Shown here piece by piece: positions 9,117 to 16,698 of a DNA stretch of 64,000 bases. The stretch spans positions 79,113 through 143,112 of the forward strand of contig CAWINH010000009.1 in NCBI GenBank assembly GCA_963837425.1, given 5' to 3'. Under the pieces are notes generated by a model. That model saw only the letters and a program-made list of their open reading frames with translations, was not told the DNA's origin and made no database searches. The stretch's first letter is position 1. Each line of letters starts with the position of its first letter. The position numbers and the translations under genes are program-made. This DNA is from CAWINH01 sp963837425. GTDB lineage: Bacteria > Chloroflexota > Limnocylindria > QHBO01.

Positions 9117-9208
9117 CGGGCGATCCTAGTCCGTCCGGCCCGGGGCACGGGCCGAACGGCAGGGGAGTGCCCGTCACGTGGCAGGGGCGATCAGGCCATC
9201 GGGCACTG

Positions 9209-9216
9209 ATGCGCAT
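9209..9216. promoter_or_regulatory. Candidate operator upstream of the ArsR gene
   Basis: ATGCGCAT is a perfect 8-bp palindrome 8 bp before the regulator's ATG, followed closely by a GCATAT half-site. ArsR-family repressors usually bind AT-rich palindromes over their own promoter, and this is the most AT-rich, symmetric spot in the leader. Binding is inferred only. Confidence 0.3.
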
Positions 9217-9224
9217 TCCTGCAT

Positions 9225-9599
9225 ATGACGGATCCTCGCGGCATGGAACCGATCTACGAGCTCCAGGCGGAGATCCTCAAGACGCTCGCCAACTCGCGGC
9301 GGCTGGAGATCCTCCACCTGCTGGCCTCCGGCTCGAAAACGGTTGGCCAGATGGTCGACGAGCTCGGGATCGCGCAGCCGAACGTCTCCCAGCACCTGGC
9401 GCTGATGCGCACCGCGGGCGTCGTCGAGGCCGAACGGGTGGGTCGCGAGATTCACTACCACCTGGCTGACCCCGACATCATCGTCGCGTGTGGGCTGATG
9501 CGGCAGGCGCTGCAACGGCGCCTCGAGCGGCTGGCCAGACTCTCGCGCCAGACCGAAGAGGCGGTCCCCCAGGTCGCCCAGGCGACCGCAACCAGGTAG
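9225..9599 (+). CDS. ArsR-family winged-helix transcriptional regulator
   Basis: 124 residues. It has a canonical ArsR/SmtB fold: LKTLANSRRLEILHLLA, then the recognition helix region QPNVSQHLALMRTAGVV and the wing ERVGREIHYHL. It is first in a sulfur-trafficking gene set, so it probably senses a sulfur or persulfide signal like BigR/SqrR. It contains only one cysteine (Cys89), at roughly the position of the second redox Cys of BigR; the first is missing. An internal ATG at 9243 is an alternative start. Confidence 0.88.
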   Translation: MTDPRGMEPIYELQAEILKTLANSRRLEILHLLASGSKTVGQMVDELGIAQPNVSQHLALMRTAGVVEAERVGREIHYHLADPDIIVACGLMRQALQRRLERLARLSRQTEEAVPQVAQATATR

Positions 9600-9607
9600 G
9601 AATCGCC

Positions 9608-10021
9608 ATGGATCAGCCGATCTCACTCGTCCTCTTCTCCGGGACCGACGACAAGCTGCAGTCGGCGGCGGTGATGACCGCCGGCGCGGCCGCCGTGGGA
9701 CGCCCGGTGCACATCTTTCTGCAGTACTGGGCCCTCGACGCCTTCCGGGCCGACCGGATCACCCGCGATCACGGGCTCTCCGCGGAGGCGGGCCCGGCGG
9801 GGCATGCCGCGGTCGAGGCGCTTACTGCGGCAGGACAGGAGCCGTGGTACGCGACGATGCGGCTGGCCAAGGAGCTCGGCGAGGTCGAGATCCAGGCCTG
9901 CAGCCTGTCCATGGACCTGCTCGACATCAAGCAGGACGACCTTGACCCCCTGGTCGACGGCATCGAGGGCGTCGCCGCCTTCTGGATCGCCGCCGCCGAG
10001 GGCCCCGTCGTCTTCATCTGA
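9608..10021 (+). CDS. DsrE-family sulfur-carrier protein
   Basis: 137 residues. It has the DsrE/DsrF-like fold, with the N-terminal strand ISLVLFSGTDDKLQSA and a conserved C-terminal Cys98 in the ACSLSMDLL motif typical of DsrE2/DsrE3-type proteins. Members bind and pass on sulfane sulfur. It begins 8 nt after the ArsR gene with AGGA upstream. The alternating order DsrE-TusA-DsrE2-TusA implies a sulfur relay. Confidence 0.82.
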   Translation: MDQPISLVLFSGTDDKLQSAAVMTAGAAAVGRPVHIFLQYWALDAFRADRITRDHGLSAEAGPAGHAAVEALTAAGQEPWYATMRLAKELGEVEIQACSLSMDLLDIKQDDLDPLVDGIEGVAAFWIAAAEGPVVFI

Positions 10022-10051
10022 GCTCGCAACGAGCCACAAGGGAGATCATCG

Positions 10052-10288
10052 ATGAGCGTCGAAGCCGTTGCCCAGCGCGTGGACGCGCGGGGCCTCTCCT
10101 GCCCGCTCCCCATCGTCCGCACCGCGATCGCCATCAAGACGATGGCATCCGGCGAGCTGGTGGAGGTGCTGGCAACCGACCCGGGCTCGACCAAGGACTT
10201 CGTGGCATGGGCCAAGACGACCGGCAACGAGCTGGTCGAGTCCGAGGTCACCGACGGTGTGTACCGATTCATCCTGCGCCGTAAGTGA
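10052..10288 (+). CDS. TusA-family sulfurtransferase (first copy)
   Basis: 78 residues. It has the TusA/SirA fold with the catalytic CPLP motif (Cys17) in VDARGLSCPLP, and conserved TDPGSTKDFVAWAK. The cysteine carries persulfide sulfur between donors (rhodanese, DsrE) and acceptors. GGGAG lies upstream of ATG 10052. It is flanked by two DsrE-family genes in the same operon. Confidence 0.92.
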   Translation: MSVEAVAQRVDARGLSCPLPIVRTAIAIKTMASGELVEVLATDPGSTKDFVAWAKTTGNELVESEVTDGVYRFILRRK

Positions 10289-10298
10289 GGCGAGAACC

Positions 10299-10883
10299 AT
10301 GACACCCACATTGACCCCTGAGACGAAGCTCACCGACGAGCTGCTCGCGGGCCTTGACGACCCGACCCCGGAGGCCGAGGCGCAGCCTGCCCCCGATGGC
10401 GCGATCAAGACCAAGGACATCGTGATCATCTGCGAGAGCGGAGACCTCGAGCGCACCTGGGCGACGACCATCCTCGCGTCGACCGCTGCCGCATCGGGCA
10501 TGAACGTCTCGATCTTCTTCACCTTCTGGGGCTTCTTCCCCCTCATCCGGCCCGAGAAGCGGATCACCGGCGAGAACTGGATGCAGAAGATGCTCTCGTT
10601 CATGAACCGGCCGGGCATCGACCATCTGAAGCTGAGCCGCATGAACTTCATGGGCATGGGCCCGTGGATGATGAAGAAGCTCGCCGCGAAGTACGGCGTC
10701 GCGGAGCCGGGCGAGCTCCTCGCCATGGCCCAGGCGATGGGCGTCAAGCTCCTGCCCTGCCAGATGAGCATGGACATGATGGGCTTCAAGCGCGAAGACC
10801 TCATCGACGGGCTCGAGGAGCCGGTCGGGGCGGCCACCGTGCTCGAGATGATTGCCAGCGGCACGCCCGCGCTCTTCATCTGA
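10299..10883 (+). CDS. DsrE2-like (DsrE/DsrF/DrsH family) protein
   Basis: 194 residues. A flexible acidic N-terminus (1-40) precedes a DsrE2-type domain: IVIICESGD with Cys45, SIFFTFWGFFPLIRPEKR, and CQMSMDMMG with Cys154. DsrE2 proteins are usually membrane-associated persulfide carriers. The hydrophobic stretch around residues 70-85 could be such a contact, although no clear transmembrane helix is certain. It lies 10 nt downstream of tusA copy 1. Confidence 0.87.
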   Translation: MTPTLTPETKLTDELLAGLDDPTPEAEAQPAPDGAIKTKDIVIICESGDLERTWATTILASTAAASGMNVSIFFTFWGFFPLIRPEKRITGENWMQKMLSFMNRPGIDHLKLSRMNFMGMGPWMMKKLAAKYGVAEPGELLAMAQAMGVKLLPCQMSMDMMGFKREDLIDGLEEPVGAATVLEMIASGTPALFI

Positions 10884-10911
10884 TGACAACGATCGAAAGG
10901 ACGGAACGCTG

Positions 10912-11157
<246 letters not shown>

Positions 11158-11169
11158 GAGGAACCTGCG

Positions 11170-12324
11170 ATGCAGCGAGTCCTCGTGATCGGCGGTGGCG
11201 TCGGGGGGACGCTGACCGCCAACCTGCTGGTCCGCAGGCTCCGGCACCAGATCGATCGGGGTGAGGCGAGCGTGACGGTGGTGGACGAGCGAGGGGAGCA
11301 CGTCTACCAGCCGGGCTTCATGTACATCGCCATGGGCAACGAAAAGCCCGAGCGCCTGATGCGCAAGGAGCGCTCGCTGCTCGACGATCGGGTCAGACTC
11401 GAGATAGGCCGCGTGGTCCGCGTCGACGAGTCGGGCTCGTACGTGGAGCTCGAAGACCGGACGCGACTGCCGTATGACCAGCTCGTGATCGCATCGGGCT
11501 CGCGCATCGTTCCGGAAGAGGTGGAGCACTTCGACACCGAGGCGCATCACTTCTACGGGCCGGAGCCGGCCGCCAGGTTGCGGAAGGCCCTCGACGCCTT
11601 CACCGGCGGCCGGATCGTGATCGGCATCGCCGGGATGCCGTACAAGTGTCCGCCCGCCCCGCTGGAGGTGGCGTTCCTCATCGAGGCTGAGCTCCGCGAG
11701 CGTGGCCTGCGCGAGAAGAGCGAGGTTCACTACTGCAGCCCGATCGGCCGCGCGTTCACGATCGAGAGCGTCAGCGAGATGGCGACTCCCATCCTCGCCG
11801 AGAAGGGGATCGAGCTGCATACCTTCTTCAACGTCGAGACCATTGACCCGACGCGGAAGGTGGTGAACAGCCTCGAGGGCGAGGAGATGCCCTACGACCT
11901 CCTCATCCTCGTGCCGCCGCATCGCGGGGCGCAGTTCCTCGTGGACTCGGGATTGGCGACCGGGGCCGGTTGGCTCCCGACCGACCATCACACCCTGCAG
12001 GTGGGTGGCCGGCCGAACGTCTACGCGTTGGGCGACGCCACGGACCTGCCGCTATCGAAGGCCGGCTCCACCGCGCACTTCGAGGCCCCCGTTGTGGCGG
12101 AGCGAGTCGCCGCAGCGGTGCAGGGTCGTGAGCCGAGTGGCAAGCACGCGTCCTACGAGGGCAGGGTGATGTGCTTCTTCGAGGTGGGCGACGGCAAGGG
12201 CACGCTGCTCCAGTTCGACTACACGCATCCGCCGCGGCCGCCGAAGCCGAACCGCTTCTGGCACCTGGGCAAGATCGTCTTCAACAAGACGTACTGGCAC
12301 ACGGTGCCGAAGGGAAGGGTCTAG
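11170..12324 (+). CDS. SQR-like FAD-dependent pyridine nucleotide-disulfide oxidoreductase
   Basis: 384 residues. It has the N-terminal FAD motif GGGVGGTLTANLL, a second nucleotide segment around 148-155 and the late FAD motif NVYALGDATDLPLSKAG. Cys160 (YKCPPAP) and Cys335 (VMCFFEVGDG) fall where sulfide:quinone oxidoreductases keep their catalytic pair, and the long C-terminal HPPRPPKPNRFWHLGK tail is typical of SQR-like proteins. It probably oxidises sulfide to sulfane sulfur that the TusA/DsrE proteins then carry. AGGAGG precedes the ATG. A strong hairpin follows the gene. Exact substrate is not proven. Confidence 0.85.
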   Translation: MQRVLVIGGGVGGTLTANLLVRRLRHQIDRGEASVTVVDERGEHVYQPGFMYIAMGNEKPERLMRKERSLLDDRVRLEIGRVVRVDESGSYVELEDRTRLPYDQLVIASGSRIVPEEVEHFDTEAHHFYGPEPAARLRKALDAFTGGRIVIGIAGMPYKCPPAPLEVAFLIEAELRERGLREKSEVHYCSPIGRAFTIESVSEMATPILAEKGIELHTFFNVETIDPTRKVVNSLEGEEMPYDLLILVPPHRGAQFLVDSGLATGAGWLPTDHHTLQVGGRPNVYALGDATDLPLSKAGSTAHFEAPVVAERVAAAVQGREPSGKHASYEGRVMCFFEVGDGKGTLLQFDYTHPPRPPKPNRFWHLGKIVFNKTYWHTVPKGRV

Positions 12325-12352
12325 CGGAACGCCACTCTCCGCAGCCCCGCGT

Positions 12353-12381
12353 GATCGGCGCCGGCGACTCCGGCGCCGATC
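12353..12381 (+). terminator. 12-bp perfect hairpin closing the sulfur operon
   Basis: GATCGGCGCCGG and its exact complement are separated by the 5-nt loop CGACT, 29 nt after the flavoprotein stop. There is no T-tract afterwards, so it may be a Rho-independent terminator of the high-GC I-shaped type or an mRNA-stabilising stem. Confidence 0.7.
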
Positions 12382-12405
12382 CCGTCCGCTGCCGAATGGC
12401 CGATC

Positions 12406-14910
12406 ATGAGGCCCATGACGCCTGAGCAGCCCCACGCGACGGATGCAACGGTCGTCGCCAGCGCCCTGGGGGTGAGCCCGGCGACTGGCCTGGGGGAGGA
12501 GGAAGCCGGCCGTCGCCTGGCGGTCGCCGGCCCGAATGAGCTGGAGGCGCGCGAGGTGCCTCCCCTGTGGCGGATGCTGTGGGACGCGGCCACCGAGCCA
12601 TTCATCGTGCTGCTGGCCGCGGCCGGAATCCTGGCCATCGTCCTCGGCGAGGTCAGGGACGGTGTGCTGGTCCTGCTGGGCCTCGTCCCCATCGTCGGCG
12701 CGGACGTCGCGACCGAGTTCCGCGCGGAGCGCGCCCTCGACGCCCTGCGGGCCGCATCCGCCCCCGTCGCGCGCGTGCGCCGCGACGGGAGCGCCCGCGA
12801 CATCCCGGCGGCGGCGCTCGTGCCGGGCGACGTCGTGCTGCTGCGCGCCGGCGACGTGGTGCCGGCGGACCTTCGTCTCCTCGAGGTGGAGGGGTTGCAG
12901 GTCAACACGGCCGCGCTCACCGGTGAGTCGGTGCCGGAAACGGCGACGGCCCGCCCGGATGCCCAGGCGGCCCCCCTGGCGGACCGCCGATCCATGGGCT
13001 ACGCGGGCACCTCGGTGGTGGGCGGTCGCGCCCTCGGCGTGGTGGTGGCGACCGGGCGGCAGACGGAGGTGGGCCGGATTGCTGGCAGCCTGGCGTCCAC
13101 CGAACGCCGGCGCTCCCCGGTCCAGCGGGAGCTGGATCGGCTCGTCGGCATCCTGCTCGTTGCGGCCGTGGGCCTCATCGTCATTACCGTCGGCGCGGGC
13201 TTCCTGCGCGGTCAGCCGGCCGGTGCGAACCTGCTCGCCGGCATCAGCGCCGCCATCGCCGCCATTCCCGAGGAGCCGCCGGTCCTGCTGGCCGTGATCC
13301 TGGGCCTCGGCGCGTACCGGCTCCTGCGCCGCGACGTCCTCGTCCGCCGTCTGAACGCCCAGGAGACGCTCGGCGCGGTTGACCTGATCCTCACCGACAA
13401 GACCGGGACGATCACGCGCGGGCGGCTCGAGCTCGCCGGTGTGATCACCCGCGATGGACCGATGGAGGGGCCCGCCCGCGACGCGCTCGTGGCCGAGGCT
13501 CTGCGCGCCGAGGACGACGCCTGGCACGTGGCCGCAGGCGGCCGTGCGGGGTCGTTCGCCACCGCCATGAGCGACGCGCTGGGGGTCGTCCCGACGCTCG
13601 ACCCCGGGGAGCTGCTGGCGGCATCCGGCGCGTCCGACACCCAGCCGTTCTCTCGCACCCGGACCGCCGGGGAGGAGCTCGCACTGGGAGCCCCCGAGGC
13701 GGTGCTGGAGCTGTGCGACACGCTCTTCGGCGGGGACGCCGAGGCGTGGCATGCGGCGATCATCGAGGAGTCGGCAGCGGGCGGGCGGACGCTGCTGCTG
13801 GCCCGCCGCGCCGCTGGCGAGAGCTGGGAGCCACGCGCGCTGCTCGTCTTCGCCGATCCGCTGCGGGACGAGGTTCCGGCGGCCATGGCCATGGCGCAGC
13901 GGGCCGGCATCCAGGTGCTGGTCGTCACCGGTGATCACCCGCGGACCGCCGCCGCCATCGCCAGCGCCGCGGGCCTCGACACCTCGCACGTCGTCACCGG
14001 CCCCGAGCTCGACGCCTGGGACCAGGATCGGCTGCGCCGGGAGCTGCCGGCAATGCGCATCGTGGCCCGCGCCGTGCCGGAGCAGAAGCTCAGGCTCGTC
14101 GAGGCGGCCCGCGCCGCGGGACGCACCGTGGCGGTCACCGGTGACGGCGTGAACGACGCGCCGGCCCTGCACCGGGCGGACGTCGCAGTGGCGATGGGCA
14201 GCGGGACGCAGGTCGCGCGCGAGGCTGCGGACCTCGTTCTCGGCGACGACTCGTTCGGGACGCTGATGAACGGCCTGCGGGAGGGCCGCCGGATCGTGGA
14301 GAACGTCCAGAAGGGCCTCGTCTTCCTCATCTCGACCCACGTCGCGCTGCTCGGCTTCATCCTGATCGCGACCCTGGCCGGTTACGGCCAGCCGCTGCTG
14401 CCCATCCAGATCCTGTGGATGGAGCTCTTCATCGACGTTTCCACCTCGGTCGCCTTCGAGCGCGAGCCCGAGGAGCCCGGCGCCATGGATCGGTCGCCCA
14501 GGCCCCGCGACGAGCCGCTCCTGTCCCGCGGCCTGCTGGGTCGGATCGCGCTGGCGGGCGGCTTCACCGCGGTCGCGGCCCTCGTCGTCATCGAGCTGCG
14601 TGGCGGTGACCCCGACCATGCGCGGTGGTTCGCATACACCGCGCTGGCAGTTGGACAGGTAGTCCGCGCCAACGCGAACCGGAGCCTGTCGACATCGGTC
14701 CTGCGGCTGCCGCGCAACACGTTCCTGGCGGCTGCGGCACTGCTGGTGGTTGCGTTGCAGACGGCGATCCCGTTCGTCCCGCCGCTCGCCGATGCCTTCC
14801 GCGCCTCGCCGCTCAACGCGACCGAGTGGGGACTGGTGGCTGCCATTGCCCTCGCACCGGCGGTCGTTGCCGACATCGTGCGCCGCGTGGGCCGAGCCTG
14901 GGTGGCCTGA
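12406..14910 (+). CDS. Cation-transporting P-type ATPase (P2-like)
   Basis: 834 residues. The N-terminal cation ATPase domain is followed by TGES (172-175, actuator), a PEEPP transmembrane motif at 288-292, the phosphorylation motif DKTGT (Asp331) and TGDGVNDAPAL in the hinge, then a C-terminal membrane domain. This is the layout of Ca2+/Mg2+ or proton-type pumps. The M4 motif is PEEPP rather than PEGLP, so the transported ion is uncertain, and the nucleotide-binding domain is compact. ATG 12415 is an alternative start. It is followed after 16 nt by a DinB-like gene. Confidence 0.88.
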   Translation: MRPMTPEQPHATDATVVASALGVSPATGLGEEEAGRRLAVAGPNELEAREVPPLWRMLWDAATEPFIVLLAAAGILAIVLGEVRDGVLVLLGLVPIVGADVATEFRAERALDALRAASAPVARVRRDGSARDIPAAALVPGDVVLLRAGDVVPADLRLLEVEGLQVNTAALTGESVPETATARPDAQAAPLADRRSMGYAGTSVVGGRALGVVVATGRQTEVGRIAGSLASTERRRSPVQRELDRLVGILLVAAVGLIVITVGAGFLRGQPAGANLLAGISAAIAAIPEEPPVLLAVILGLGAYRLLRRDVLVRRLNAQETLGAVDLILTDKTGTITRGRLELAGVITRDGPMEGPARDALVAEALRAEDDAWHVAAGGRAGSFATAMSDALGVVPTLDPGELLAASGASDTQPFSRTRTAGEELALGAPEAVLELCDTLFGGDAEAWHAAIIEESAAGGRTLLLARRAAGESWEPRALLVFADPLRDEVPAAMAMAQRAGIQVLVVTGDHPRTAAAIASAAGLDTSHVVTGPELDAWDQDRLRRELPAMRIVARAVPEQKLRLVEAARAAGRTVAVTGDGVNDAPALHRADVAVAMGSGTQVAREAADLVLGDDSFGTLMNGLREGRRIVENVQKGLVFLISTHVALLGFILIATLAGYGQPLLPIQILWMELFIDVSTSVAFEREPEEPGAMDRSPRPRDEPLLSRGLLGRIALAGGFTAVAALVVIELRGGDPDHARWFAYTALAVGQVVRANANRSLSTSVLRLPRNTFLAAAALLVVALQTAIPFVPPLADAFRASPLNATEWGLVAAIALAPAVVADIVRRVGRAWVA

Positions 14911-14926
14911 TCCGGGCTGCTGAGGC

Positions 14927-15595
14927 ATGATCGGACCCGTGGGCCGGATCGCCGTCTACCTCGAGGTCGGAGCCAAGCGCACCTTCGCCAACGCCGTGGA
15001 CTGGCCCGGCTGGTCACGTCACGCGCGCGCGGAGGCGGATGCGCTCGAGGCGGTCTTCGACTACGCGCCGCGCTATGCGCGTGCCGTCGGTGCTGCAGCG
15101 GCGTTCGAGCCTCCCTCGACGCTCGCCGACCTCGACGTGGTCGAGCGCCTGGAGGGCGATGCCACCACGGACTTCGGCGCGCCATCGGCCTGGTCCACGG
15201 CGGACCTCGAGCCGATGGACGAGCGCGCGGTCGCGCGCCATGGCTCGCTGCTGAGCGCCGCCTGGAGCGCGCTGAACGCGGCGGCTCGCGCCGCCGAGGG
15301 GAAGGAGCTCGCCACCGGCCCGCGCGGTGGAGGCCGCAGCCTGGCGAAGATCGTGGACCACGTGGCCGATGCGGAGATCGCCTACCTCTCGAAGCTCGGG
15401 TCGCGCCGCCCGCCCGCTGGCGTGGATTCCCGTGAATTCGTGCTCGAGGTGCTGGCCGCGCGCGCTCGCGATGAGGAGCCGTCGAACCCGAGCAGGGTGG
15501 CGAAGCGCTGGCCGCCTCGCTTCTTCGTGCGCCGCGCCGCGTGGCATGCGCTCGACCATGCCTGGGAGATCGAGGACCGGGTCGCCGAAGGCTAG
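14927..15595 (+). CDS. DinB-like superfamily protein
   Basis: 222 residues. A four-helix DinB/YfiT-like metal-binding fold is suggested by IVDHVADAEIAYL and the C-terminal WHALDHAWEIEDR, whose histidines are spaced like the Ni/Zn triad of this superfamily. The first 70 residues resemble no known domain. Functions in the family range from thiol-dependent transferases to damage-inducible proteins, and none can be assigned. Its stop overlaps that of the convergent racemase-family gene. Confidence 0.65.
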   Translation: MIGPVGRIAVYLEVGAKRTFANAVDWPGWSRHARAEADALEAVFDYAPRYARAVGAAAAFEPPSTLADLDVVERLEGDATTDFGAPSAWSTADLEPMDERAVARHGSLLSAAWSALNAAARAAEGKELATGPRGGGRSLAKIVDHVADAEIAYLSKLGSRRPPAGVDSREFVLEVLAARARDEEPSNPSRVAKRWPPRFFVRRAAWHALDHAWEIEDRVAEG

Positions 15596-16656
15596 CTGGA
15601 CAGGCCCCACAGGTCGCCGACCGTGAACCCGGAGTCGAACGGGTCGTTCTCATCGACGACGAGCTCGGCGCGGCCTGTGATCCAGGCCGATCCAGTGAGC
15701 TGCGGCACGACCGCCGCGCGGTCGCCGACCCGGGTCTCGCGGAGCAGGCGCCCGGTCCAGGTCGTGCCCAGGATCCCCTCGTGGACGTAGTCGGTCTCGA
15801 GCGCCAGCTCGCCGCGGGCGTGGAGCACGGCCATCCGCGCGCACGTCCCGGTGCCGCAGGGCGAGCGATCCAGGACACCGGTGAACGAGGAGGGACGCGA
15901 CCAGTCGAGCGTGCCGGACGAGACGACCACCGTGTTGCGGCCATGCGCGCCCGGTACGGTCGGCGGTCCAGTGAGCTCGATGATGCTGATCCCGGCGACC
16001 GTGGGCAGCGTGGGGTGCACGACCGGGAGCTGCTCGCGGGCAGCGGCCTTTACCATCTCGCCCACCCGCACGAGGTCTCTTCCAGCGTCGGGGGTCAGCG
16101 ACAGGCCGAGCGCGGCCGCATCGGTCAGGGCATAGAACATCCCGCCCCAGGCCACGTCCACGGTCACCGTGCCCAGGCCGGGGACCTCCACCCGCGCGTC
16201 GAGGTGGACGGCGAAGGCGGGCACGTTCTCGAAGGTGATCGAACGGGCCAGGCCGTCACGCACCTCGGCTCGGACCCGGATGAGGCCCGCAGGGGCCTCC
16301 AGCACCAGCTCGGTGACCGGCTCGCTGACGGGCACCAGCCCCTCGCTGATGAGCACGGTGGCGGTGCAGATCGTATTCGAGCCTGACATGGCCGGGTATT
16401 CGGCCTGCTCCATGATCACGAAGCCCGCATCGGCCTCCGCCGTCGTGGGTGGCAGGACGAGGTTGGCGCACAGGGCCGGGTAGCCGCGCGGCTCGCGCAG
16501 GACGAGTCGCCTGAGCCGATCCCCCTCGGCTGCCAGGTGATCGCGCTTCGCGAGCATCGTGTCCCCCGGCACGTCGTGGACGCCGCCGATGATCACCCGT
16601 CCGGGCTCGCCACCCGCATGGGCGTCGACGACGCGGATGGACCGATCCAGGCGCAT
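15592..16656 (-). CDS. Proline racemase-family enzyme (hydroxyproline epimerase/dehydratase type)
   Basis: 354 residues. N-terminal IRVVDAHAGGEPGRV and the C-terminal DRSPCGTGTCARMAVLHARG motif define the proline racemase superfamily. The second catalytic Cys is present (Cys267), but the first is replaced by Ser91 in MSGSNT. That Ser-Cys pair points away from classical proline racemase (Cys-Cys) and toward 4-hydroxyproline epimerase- or 3-hydroxyproline dehydratase-like subgroups; the substrate is unknown. Start chosen at ATG 16656, which aligns with the family N-terminus; ATG 16692 lies farther upstream. It is divergent from the cyclase-STAND gene. Confidence 0.87.
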   Translation of the reverse strand: MRLDRSIRVVDAHAGGEPGRVIIGGVHDVPGDTMLAKRDHLAAEGDRLRRLVLREPRGYPALCANLVLPPTTAEADAGFVIMEQAEYPAMSGSNTICTATVLISEGLVPVSEPVTELVLEAPAGLIRVRAEVRDGLARSITFENVPAFAVHLDARVEVPGLGTVTVDVAWGGMFYALTDAAALGLSLTPDAGRDLVRVGEMVKAAAREQLPVVHPTLPTVAGISIIELTGPPTVPGAHGRNTVVVSSGTLDWSRPSSFTGVLDRSPCGTGTCARMAVLHARGELALETDYVHEGILGTTWTGRLLRETRVGDRAAVVPQLTGSAWITGRAELVVDENDPFDSGFTVGDLWGLSS

Positions 16657-16686
16657 GGCGCCATGGTGCCACGCGCACTCGAGCGC

Positions 16687-16692
16687 TAGCAT
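16687..16692 (+). promoter_or_regulatory. Candidate -10 box, leaderless promoter of the 16699 gene
   Basis: TAGCAT fits TANNNT and sits exactly 6 nt before ATG 16699, which itself lacks a Shine-Dalgarno sequence. The -35 region (16664-16669) is weak. The arrangement recurs at other genes in the window. Confidence 0.4.
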
Positions 16693-16698
16693 CGGCGC

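Noticed and set aside
9117..9224. Riboswitch or attenuator before the ArsR gene
   Set aside because: No stable long stem was found; only a short palindrome consistent with an operator.
12052..14928. Very long open frame antisense to the P-type ATPase
   Set aside because: It mirrors the GC-biased third positions of the real gene, its protein has no family motifs, and the plus-strand frame has all P-type ATPase motifs.
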